Source: Thermasporomyces sp040195635 (GTDB taxonomy: Bacteria; Actinomycetota; Actinomycetes; Propionibacteriales; Actinopolymorphaceae). From it: a stretch of DNA of 64,000 bases. The notes under the pieces were generated by a model, which ran no database searches, had not been told where the DNA came from, and saw only the letters and a program-made list of their open reading frames with translations. The stretch lies in assembly GCF_040195635.1 (NCBI RefSeq), contig NZ_JBEFTX010000001.1, positions 806,001 to 870,000 on the forward strand. The letters run 5' to 3'. The stretch's first letter is position 1. The number at the start of each line of letters is the position of its first letter. This document shows positions 19,026 to 27,000 of this stretch, one piece after another. A program made the translations under genes and the position numbers.

Positions 19026-20032
19026 CACGGCGTCCGCTCCTGCTTCAGGCCCTCCCACCAGGTGCGGTTGTCGCGGTACCACGCGACGGTTTCGGCGAGG
19101 CCGGTGTCGAAGTCGTGGCGCGGGCTGTAGCCCACCTCGTCCCGCAGCTTCGTCCAGTTGACGGAGTAACGCCGGTCGTGACCCTTGCGGTCCTCGACGT
19201 ACTCCACACTGTCCCAGCTCGCGCCGCAGGCCTTGAGCAGACGTTCGGTGAGCTCGCGGTTGGTGATCTCGGTACCGCCGCCGATGTTGTAGGTCTCGCC
19301 GGCGCGGCCCTTCTCGAAGACGAGCGCGATCCCCTGACAGTGGTCGTCGACGTGCAGCCAGTCGCGGACGTTGAGCCCGTCGCCGTAGAGCGGCACCTTC
19401 TTCCCGTCGAGCAGGTTGGTGATGAACAACGGGATGACCTTCTCGGGGAACTGGTACGGCCCGTAGTTGTTCGAGCACCTGGTCACCCGGACGTCGAGGC
19501 CATGGGTGCGGTGGTAGGACAGCGCGATCAGGTCGCTCGACGCCTTCGAGGCGGAGTACGGCGAGTTGGGTGCCAACGGATCGGTCTCCGGCCACGAGCC
19601 TTCGGGGATCGAGCCGTAGACCTCGTCGGTCGACACGTGGACGAACGGACCGACGCCGTGCCGGAGCGCGGCGTCCAGCAGCGTGTGTGTGCCCACGACA
19701 TTGGTGACCACGAAGTCCGCGGAGCCCTCGATCGACCGGTCGACATGGGACTCCGCGGCGAAGTGGACGACCGCGTCGTGCTCGGCCATGACCGAGTCGA
19801 CGAGGGCGGCGTCGGTGATGTCACCCTCGACGAACGCGAAGCCCGGCCGGTCACGCACCGGGTCGAGGTTGGCCGGGTTGCCGGCGTAGGTGAGCTTGTC
19901 GAGCACCGTGACCTGCGCACCGGCGAGAGGCGGGAACCCGCCGGTGAGCAACGTACGGACGAAGTGCGAGCCGATGAAGCCGGCACCGCCGGTGAGCAGG
20001 ATGCGCGGAGTCGTGTCAGTGGACGCAGGCAC
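19025..20032 (-). CDS. rmlB: dTDP-glucose 4,6-dehydratase
   Basis: RmlB makes dTDP-4-dehydro-6-deoxy-D-glucose using bound NAD+. It has ILLTGGAGFIGSHF (11-24), FAAESHVDRS, the active-site VSTDEVYGS (133-141) and YSASK (159-163). I chose the GTG at 20032 (335 residues) because AAGGGA lies eight bases before it; a TTG at 20056 is also in frame but would lie next to the rmlA stop without a ribosome site. It lies between rmlA and rmlD in one minus-strand operon. Confidence 0.92.
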   Translation of the reverse strand: MPASTDTTPRILLTGGAGFIGSHFVRTLLTGGFPPLAGAQVTVLDKLTYAGNPANLDPVRDRPGFAFVEGDITDAALVDSVMAEHDAVVHFAAESHVDRSIEGSADFVVTNVVGTHTLLDAALRHGVGPFVHVSTDEVYGSIPEGSWPETDPLAPNSPYSASKASSDLIALSYHRTHGLDVRVTRCSNNYGPYQFPEKVIPLFITNLLDGKKVPLYGDGLNVRDWLHVDDHCQGIALVFEKGRAGETYNIGGGTEITNRELTERLLKACGASWDSVEYVEDRKGHDRRYSVNWTKLRDEVGYSPRHDFDTGLAETVAWYRDNRTWWEGLKQERTP

Positions 20033-20059
20033 GGAGGTATTCCCTTGGGACGGCAACGG

Positions 20060-21133
20060 TCAGGAGCTGATCTGGATTCTGCTGTGGTCGCCGAGCACCA
20101 GGCGGTGCGCCTTCGGCACCCGGGGCGCGGGCGTCACCTGTACATGGTGGCCGATGAGCGACGCCTCGATCCTGCGTACACCCTCGACGGAGGTGTCGTG
20201 CTCGACGATGGAGAACTCGATCTCGGAGTCGACGATCCGGCAGTCGTGCTCGACCGAGGTGAACGGGCCGACGTAGGAGTCGGCCACCGTGGTGCCCCTG
20301 CCGATGATCGCCGGCCCGACGATGCGTGACGCCGTGACCGTCGCGCCGGCTTCGATGACGACCCGGCCGATGATCTCGCTGACGTCGTCGACGGTGCCCT
20401 CGACCTTGGGCTCGAGCGTTTCCAGGATCGTGCGGTTGACCTCGAGCATGTCGGCGACGTTCCCGGTGTCCTTCCAGTAGCCGGAGATCACCGTGGAACG
20501 CAGGTCCATGCCCTGGTCGATCAACCACTGGATGGCGTGGGTGATCTCGAGTTCGTTGCGCCAGGACGGCTTGATCTTGCGTACGGCCTCGTGGATGGCC
20601 GGGGTGAACATGTAGACACCGACCAGCGCGAGGTCGCTCTTGGGCTGCTTCGGCTTCTCCTCGAGGCCGATCACCTTGCCGTACGCGTCGAGCTCCGCGA
20701 CGCCGAGCTGGGTGGGATCGGGCACCTGGGTGAGCAGGATCTGGGCCGCCGGCTGCTCCCTCCGGAACTCGTCGACCAGCGCCTTGATGCCGCCGACGAT
20801 GAAGTTGTCGCCGAGGTACATCACGAAGTCCTCGTCACCGAGGAAGTCGCGGGCGATGAGGACGGCGTGGGCGAGCCCGCGTGGTGCGTCCTGCGGGATG
20901 AAGGTCACGTCCAGCCCGAACTGACTGCCGTCGCCCACCGCCTCCTTGATCTCCTCGGCGGCGGAGTCGACCCCGACCACGATGCCGACCTCGGTGATGC
21001 CGGTCTCGGCGATCGCCTCCAGGCCGTAGAACAGGACAGGCTTGTTGGCCACTGGCACCAGCTGCTTGGCCGACGTGTGCGTCAGTGGCCGCAGCCGGGT
21101 ACCAGCGCCCCCGGAGAGCACCAGTGCGCGCAT
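20060..21133 (-). CDS. rmlA: glucose-1-phosphate thymidylyltransferase, long form
   Basis: RmlA makes dTDP-glucose from glucose 1-phosphate and dTTP, the first step to dTDP-L-rhamnose. The nucleotide-binding motif LSGGAGTRLRPLT (6-18) and SAKQLVPVANKP (21-32) are intact, as is YLGDNFIVGG. At 357 residues it is the long type: after about residue 240 a left-handed beta-helix with hexapeptide-like repeats follows (IIGRVVIEAGATV, GPAIIGRGTTV). The ATG at 21133 begins the conserved fold. It is the first gene of the rmlA-rmlB-rmlD run, and a 245-base region with a tandem repeat separates it from the divergent sigma-factor gene. Confidence 0.92.
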   Translation of the reverse strand: MRALVLSGGAGTRLRPLTHTSAKQLVPVANKPVLFYGLEAIAETGITEVGIVVGVDSAAEEIKEAVGDGSQFGLDVTFIPQDAPRGLAHAVLIARDFLGDEDFVMYLGDNFIVGGIKALVDEFRREQPAAQILLTQVPDPTQLGVAELDAYGKVIGLEEKPKQPKSDLALVGVYMFTPAIHEAVRKIKPSWRNELEITHAIQWLIDQGMDLRSTVISGYWKDTGNVADMLEVNRTILETLEPKVEGTVDDVSEIIGRVVIEAGATVTASRIVGPAIIGRGTTVADSYVGPFTSVEHDCRIVDSEIEFSIVEHDTSVEGVRRIEASLIGHHVQVTPAPRVPKAHRLVLGDHSRIQISS

Positions 21134-21214
21134 GGTCGGACACCTTAGCCGCTCGACCTGATCGACCTGACCACTCCGTCGCCCGGGCGGGTCGGGGATC
21201 GGTTGTCCGGGCCC

Positions 21215-21256
21215 GGACCCGCCCATAACGATCCCGGACCCGCCCATAACGATCCC
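21215..21256. repeat. two tandem 21-bp repeats in a divergent promoter region
   Basis: The 21-base unit (it contains CCCGCCCATAACGATCCCGG) occurs twice in direct succession, and the copies are identical. It lies between the divergent rmlA and sigma-factor starts, 82 bases from rmlA and 123 from the sigma gene. Two identical sites one helical turn-pair apart could bind a regulator. A simple replication-slippage duplication explains it equally well. Confidence 0.8.
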
Positions 21257-21378
21257 GGACCAGGCTGGCACCCGGGAACGGCGGGTCCGTTTACGCCGTC
21301 GAATTCGATCGGGCAACCTACGGGTAGCGGTCGCGCGTCACCAGTCCACGACCGCCCGACGGCGAAGGGAGCCGCCGC

Positions 21379-21990
21379 GTGCGGAACGACGACGAGGAGG
21401 CGTTCGATGCGTTCGTCCGGGCCCGAATGCCCGACTTGTTGAGGTTTGGCCACATGTTGACGGGGAGTCCAGACGCCGCGGGGGACCTGGTCCAGGACGC
21501 GCTCGAGCGGACCCTTGCCGCCTGGCATCGGGTACGCAACCGCGACGACCCCGAAGGCTACGTACGCCGAACGATGGTCAACCGGAACGTGAGCATCTGG
21601 CGCCGCCGACGGAGGGAACAGCTGGTCGACGACGTACCCGACCGCGGCCACCACGACGATCCGCAGCTTCCGGACCCCGAACTCCAGCGCGCGCTCGCGG
21701 CGCTCCCCCGCAAGCAACGCGCCGTCATCGTGCTCCGGTTCGCCGAAGACCTGTCCGAACGTCGGGTCGCCGAGATCCTCGGCTGCTCGGTCGGAACGGT
21801 GAAGAGCCAGACGTTCAAGGCGCTCGCGAAGCTGCGTGCGCGCCTGCCGGAGCAGGGACAGGACCAGCCGCCCCGGCGCGAGGTGCCGCCAGCCGTCGTC
21901 AGAGAGTCAACCGCCAAAGAGGCGACCGCACCCGCCTCGGGTCCGACCGCCCGCGGAGGCGACCAGGAGGACACGCCATGGACCCGCTAG
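21379..21990 (+). CDS. ECF RNA polymerase sigma factor, SigE family
   Basis: A 203-residue extracytoplasmic-function sigma factor. Region 2 is at about 8-75 (FDAFVRARMPDLLRFGHMLTG, then GDLVQDALERTLAAWHRV). Region 4 is at about 104-155 (ALAALPRKQRAVIVLRF, then RVAEILGCSVGTVKSQTFKALAKL), with the helix-turn-helix at the end. The last 45 residues are low-complexity. The start is a GTG preceded by GAAGGGAG. Its end overlaps the start of the next gene by 13 bases. That gene encodes a one-helix membrane protein, which fits the usual sigma/anti-sigma coupling. Confidence 0.9.
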   Translation: MRNDDEEAFDAFVRARMPDLLRFGHMLTGSPDAAGDLVQDALERTLAAWHRVRNRDDPEGYVRRTMVNRNVSIWRRRRREQLVDDVPDRGHHDDPQLPDPELQRALAALPRKQRAVIVLRFAEDLSERRVAEILGCSVGTVKSQTFKALAKLRARLPEQGQDQPPRREVPPAVVRESTAKEATAPASGPTARGGDQEDTPWTR

Positions 21991-23321
21991 AGCACCGCCT
22001 CCGCGAAGGACTGCGGGGCGACCGGTGGGGGCTCTCCCCTGACGTGGACGTCCTCGACCGCGTCCACGCCGGCGCGGCCCGAAGGCGCAAGCGGCGGAAG
22101 GCCGTCATGGCGGCCGGTGCCGTCACCGCGGTGATCGCCGCGTTCGGCGGGATCGGCTACGTCGCGACCGGCGGCGGGCCCACGATCATGGTCGCCGACG
22201 GGGCCAGCAGCGGGGCCGGTGGGCAGGCGGAAAAGAGCGCCCCCGACGCCACGGACATGGACTCCGAGGACCGAGGAGGGGAATCGGCGCCCGGCAGGGA
22301 CGGCGACTCCGAGCGGAGGCGGGAAGAACGCGCCGACCAGTCGCCCGGGGCGGAGCCGGAGCAGCCGAACGTGCTCTCGGAGATCGCCCCGGTTCCCGGG
22401 GACTTCTCGCCCGTCTCGATCACGGCGGCCGGACCCGAGACCTACTGGCTGCTGGGCACCACCGACGGCGATCGCGCCGCCCTCGCGGCGACCCAGGACG
22501 GTGGGTCGACGTTCAGCTCGCTGGCGAGCCCTCCGTCCGCTGTCGCGCGTGGAGACAACGAAGTCAGCGCCAGCACGGTGAGTGACGTCCGGTTCGCTGG
22601 CGACGGTCAGACCGGCTGGGCGTACGGCGGTGCCCTCTGGGTGACCCGGGACGCGGGTCGTACCTGGGAGCAGGACCGGTCCGTGCCCGGTCTCGTCAAG
22701 CGGCTGGAGATCGGCGGAGGTTCGGCGTACGCGCTGGTCGACAACGGCAGCGCCTGGACCCTGTGGCGCGCTCTTCTCGGCGAGAGCACATGGCAGCAGC
22801 TCGGTGTCGAGGCGCAGGCGCCAGAAGACCTCGCCGTGACGGGCCAGTTGGTCGCCGTCACCGACAAGGACGCCGACGGGACGTCGGTCTGGGCGTCGAC
22901 CGACGACGGTACGACGTTCGAGACGCACCCGACGCCGTGTCACCAGGACCTCGACGCCGGGCGCCTGTCGGCGACGATCGGCTCTCTCTGGCTGAGGTGC
23001 GCGACCGGCACAGGCACCACGCTGCACGTCTCGACCGACTCGGGTGCGAGCTGGTCCGACGTACCCGCCGGGGAACCGGCGGCACCGGCGACGGCATCGG
23101 CGCTCGGCGCCCGCGACACCGGCCGGGCGATCGTCGCGGTGCCTGGGGAGGCGCGGAACATCGGAACCGATGACACGTCGACGACGCCGGTACCGGGCCT
23201 GGGTAGGCCGGCCTTCGCCGGGTTCACGACCGAGGAGATCGGCTACATCCTCGACCTGGAAGGACACCTCTTCCGTACCGACGACGGCGGCGCCAGCTGG
23301 TCACCGGTCAGCATCAGGTGA
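21978..23321 (+). CDS. membrane-anchored beta-propeller protein, possible anti-sigma factor
   Basis: A 447-residue protein with a 40-residue cytoplasmic N-terminus rich in Arg and Lys, one membrane helix (about 42-63) and an outer domain. After an acidic linker (about 70-130) come repeated modules with WVTRDAGRTWE, WASTDDGTTFE, HVSTDSGASWS and RTDDGGASWSPV. These are Asp-box (BNR/sialidase-type) repeats of a beta-propeller. The ATG at 21978 has GGAGG eight bases upstream and lies inside the end of the sigma gene, so the pair is co-translated. Position and topology suggest it senses something outside the cell and holds the sigma factor. I see no classic zinc anti-sigma motif, so that role is inferred. 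Confidence 0.75.
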   Translation: MDPLEHRLREGLRGDRWGLSPDVDVLDRVHAGAARRRKRRKAVMAAGAVTAVIAAFGGIGYVATGGGPTIMVADGASSGAGGQAEKSAPDATDMDSEDRGGESAPGRDGDSERRREERADQSPGAEPEQPNVLSEIAPVPGDFSPVSITAAGPETYWLLGTTDGDRAALAATQDGGSTFSSLASPPSAVARGDNEVSASTVSDVRFAGDGQTGWAYGGALWVTRDAGRTWEQDRSVPGLVKRLEIGGGSAYALVDNGSAWTLWRALLGESTWQQLGVEAQAPEDLAVTGQLVAVTDKDADGTSVWASTDDGTTFETHPTPCHQDLDAGRLSATIGSLWLRCATGTGTTLHVSTDSGASWSDVPAGEPAAPATASALGARDTGRAIVAVPGEARNIGTDDTSTTPVPGLGRPAFAGFTTEEIGYILDLEGHLFRTDDGGASWSPVSIR

Positions 23322-23346
23322 GCCTGGTTCGCCAGGAAAGTCTGGC

Positions 23347-23368
23347 CGGCCAGGGGGACCCCCGGCCG
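23347..23368 (+). terminator. GC-rich hairpin after the sigma-propeller operon
   Basis: CGGCC and GGCCG arms enclose GGGGG and CCCCC, forming a very stable hairpin 26 bases after the stop codon. No run of T follows, which is common for actinobacterial terminators. It would separate the sigma operon from the downstream membrane-protein gene. Confidence 0.5.
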
Positions 23369-23446
23369 CACCCTGAGGCGGAGGCCGGGTGGCGTACCGG
23401 CTCTTCCCGGATGTGCGGCGCGGGTTCGGCGCGGCACCGTGGTCCC

Positions 23447-23989
23447 ATGAAACTTCGCCTGGTCACGCTCGCCGTCTCGATGGCGTACCTCTGGTTGATG
23501 ATGATCCTGCTGGGCGCGATCGTGCTCGAGACGTTCATGGTCTATCCGAACATCTTCGTCGACCCTCCGGCCTCGCTCGAGACGGCGCTGGAGTTCATGA
23601 AGGTCACCGCACCGAACGACTTCTTCCCGCCGCTCGGGTTCCTCTCCTGGATCACCGGTGTAGGGGCCGTGGTCCTGGCGTGGCGGATCAGACCGGCACG
23701 CTACTGGGTCGCCTTCAGCGTGCTCATGATCGTGTGCGAGGGACTCTTCTCCATGGCGTTCCACTGGCCGCGCAACGAGATCCTGTTCGTCGAAGGCACC
23801 GCGGTGCACTCCGACGCCTTTCTCGTGCAAACAGCGCAGGAGTTCCAGCGGCTGCACTGGTCGAGGCTTGTCTTCAACGCCGCGTCGGCTGTCACGATCT
23901 TCGTCGGCTTCCTGAAGATCTACCGCGACTTCCTCGTCGGCCGATCCGGCGCAAGCCTCCCGACGCCCGCGACGAAACATCCGGTCTGA
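23447..23989 (+). CDS. four-helix membrane protein of unknown function
   Basis: A 180-residue protein with four hydrophobic helices: about 8-30, 62-80, 88-106 and 140-160. The segment after helix 3 reads FHWPRNEILFVEG, and helix 4 is preceded by LHWSRLVFNAAS. A four-helix layout with RN and HW-R motifs resembles DUF1772-type proteins, but I am not certain of the family. The ATG at 23447 is chosen because the upstream in-frame extension is basic and not coding-like; I see no strong ribosome site. It is a single gene between the sigma-factor operon and lhr. Confidence 0.65.
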   Translation: MKLRLVTLAVSMAYLWLMMILLGAIVLETFMVYPNIFVDPPASLETALEFMKVTAPNDFFPPLGFLSWITGVGAVVLAWRIRPARYWVAFSVLMIVCEGLFSMAFHWPRNEILFVEGTAVHSDAFLVQTAQEFQRLHWSRLVFNAASAVTIFVGFLKIYRDFLVGRSGASLPTPATKHPV

Positions 23990-24076
23990 CGGATTCGCCC
24001 GCCGATTCGTCCTGATCCGAGACGGCGGCCAGCGCCTTTCACCGGAGGTGTCGGCGGGCTGCGAGACCATGGACGG

Positions 24077-27000
24077 GTGCCCGAGGCTCCTGACGTACTT
24101 TCGCGGTTCTCGACCCCGACCCGAGAATGGTTCCGGTCCTCCTTCGCCGCGCCCACTCCCGCCCAGGTGGGTGCCTGGGACGCGGTGAGCCGAGGCGAGC
24201 ACAGCCTGGTCGTCGCGCCGACCGGTTCGGGCAAGACCCTCGCGGCGTTCCTCTGGGCACTCGACCGGCTGGCCACCGCCGATCCGCCGGCCGAGCGGCA
24301 GCACCGCTGCCGGGTCCTCTACGTCTCGCCGCTGAAGGCCCTCGCCGTCGACATCGAACGCAACCTCCGGGCGCCGCTCGCCGGCATCCGGCACACCGCC
24401 CACCGGCTGGGCCTGACCGAGCCGTCGATCGAGGTGGCGCTCCGCTCCGGCGACACGCCCGCCGACGCCCGCCGCAGGTTCGCTCGTACGCCTGCCGACA
24501 TCCTCATCACGACGCCCGAGTCGCTGTTCCTGCTGCTGACCTCCCAGGCCCGGGAGGCGTTGCGGGGTGTGGAGACGGTGATCCTCGACGAGGTGCATGC
24601 CGTCGCCGGGACCAAGCGCGGCGCCCACCTCGCCCTCTGCCTCGAACGCCTGGACGCCCTCGTCGCCGGCCAGCCCGCCGGCAGCGACGAACCGCCTCGG
24701 CGCCCACCGGTCCAGCGGATCGGTCTCTCGGCGACCGTCCGCCCGGTGGACGAGGTTGCCCGTTTCCTGTGCGGCGCCGCTCCGGTGACGGTGGTCAATC
24801 CGGCGTACGACAAGGAGTTCGATCTCCAGGTCGTCGTCCCGGTCGAGGACATGGGCGAGCTGGGAACGGCGTCCGAACCGCGCGCGCTGCGCGCCACCGT
24901 CGACGACGGTCCGGACGACGGGACGGACGGGGCGGGCCAGCACATCCGTACCGGCGCGGCCGCCGGGCCGGAGCGCCGGGCATCGATCTGGCCGCACGTC
25001 GAGGAGCGGGTCGCCGACCTGGTAGAGGCCCACCGCAGCACGCTGGTCTTCGCCAACTCCCGGCGGCTCGCCGAACGCCTGACGGCACGGCTCAACGAGA
25101 TCGCCTACGACCGTACGCACGACGAAGCCCTTCCGCACGCCGGCTCCCCCGCCGAGATCATGGCGGAGTCCGGGGCGAGCAAGGGCGCGCCCGATGTCCT
25201 CGCCCGCTCCCACCACGGGTCGGTGAGCAAGGAACAACGCGCGCTGATCGAGGACGACCTCAAGTCCGGGCGTCTCCCCTGCGTGGTCGCGACCAGCAGC
25301 CTGGAGCTCGGCATCGACATGGGCGCGGTCGACCTGGTGGTGCAGGTGGAGGCACCTCCGTCCGTGGCCAGCGGCCTCCAGCGGGTCGGCCGCGCCGGAC
25401 ACCAGGTGGGAGCCGTCTCGCGCGGGGTGATCTTTCCCAAGTATCGCGGCGATCTCGTCGCCACCGCCGTCGTCACCGACCGCATGCGGGCGGGCCTGAT
25501 CGAGGCGACCCGGCTGCCCGCCAACCCGCTCGACGTCCTGGCCCAGCAGATCGTCTCGGCCTGCTCGGTCGACACCTGGGACGTCGACGCGCTCTACGCC
25601 CTGGTCCGCCGGGCCGCGAACTTCCAGACGCTGCCGCGCTCGGCCTATGACGCGGTGCTCGACATGCTCACGGGGCGCTATCCGTCCGACGAGTTCGCCG
25701 AGCTGCGCCCGCGCCTCGTGTGGGACCGGGTGGCTGGCACGCTGACCGCACGGCCGGGAGCGCAGCGGCTCGCGGTCACCAGTGGCGGCACCATCCCCGA
25801 CCGTGGGCTCTTCGGCGTGTTCCTCGTCGGCGAGAAGGCGTCGCGGGTCGGTGAGCTCGACGAGGAGATGGTGTACGAATCCCGCGTCGGCGACATCTTC
25901 ACGCTGGGAGCCTCGTCCTGGCGCATCGAGGAGATCAGCCACGACCGGGTGCTCGTCTCGCCGGCACCAGGCCAACCCGGAAGGCTGCCGTTCTGGAAGG
26001 GCGACGTGCTCGGCCGGCCGGCGGAGCTCGGCCATGCGATCGGCGGCTTCGTCCGCGAGCTCGACCGGCTCTCTCCCGACGACGCCCGCGCGCGAGTGCG
26101 ACAGTCCGGCCTTGACGAGTGGGCGGCCGACAACCTCGTGTCCTACCTGGCCGAGCAGAAGCGGGCGACCCGACACCTGCCCGACGACCGCACGATCGTG
26201 GTCGAGCGGTTCCGCGACGAGCTGGGCGACTGGCGGATCTGTGTCCACACGCCGTTCGGCGGCGGGGTGCACGCACCCTGGGCCCTCGCGATCAACGCCC
26301 GGCTGCGCGAACGCTACGGCGTCGACGTCCAAGCCGTGCACGCCGACGACGGGATCGTGCTCCGGATTCCCGACACCGAGGACACCCCGCCGGGGGCCGA
26401 GCTCGCAATCTTCGCCCCTGACGAGATCGAACGCCTGGTCACCGACGAGATCGGCGAGTCTGCGCTGTTCGCGTCGAGGTTCCGTGAGTGTGCGGCGCGG
26501 GCGCTGTTGTTGCCCCGCCGCGATCCTCGTCGCCGGACCCCACTGTGGCAGCAGCGTCGCCGGTCGGCCCAGCTGCTCGCGGTTGCCGGCAAGTACGCCT
26601 CGTTCCCGATCGTGTTGGAGGCGGTCCGCGAGTGCCTGCAGGACGTCTACGACCTGCCCGGCCTGGTGGAGCTCCTCCGCGGCATCGAGGCCCGTCGGGT
26701 GCGGGTGGTCGAGGTCGAGACCAGCGAGCCGTCGCCGTTCGCGAAGTCGCTGACGTTCGGATACATCGCGGCGTTCATGTACGAAGGCGACGCACCGTTG
26801 GCCGAGCGCAAGGCGGCAGCGCTGGCACTCGACCGGTCGCTGCTCGCCGAACTGCTCGGGCAGACCGAGTTGCGCGACCTGCTCGACCCGGACGTCATCG
26901 TGCGTACGGAGTCCGAACTCCAGCGACTCGACCCTGACCGCAGGTGCCGCGACATCGAGGGCGTCGCCGACCTGCTCCGCCTGCTCGGTCCCCAGTCCAG

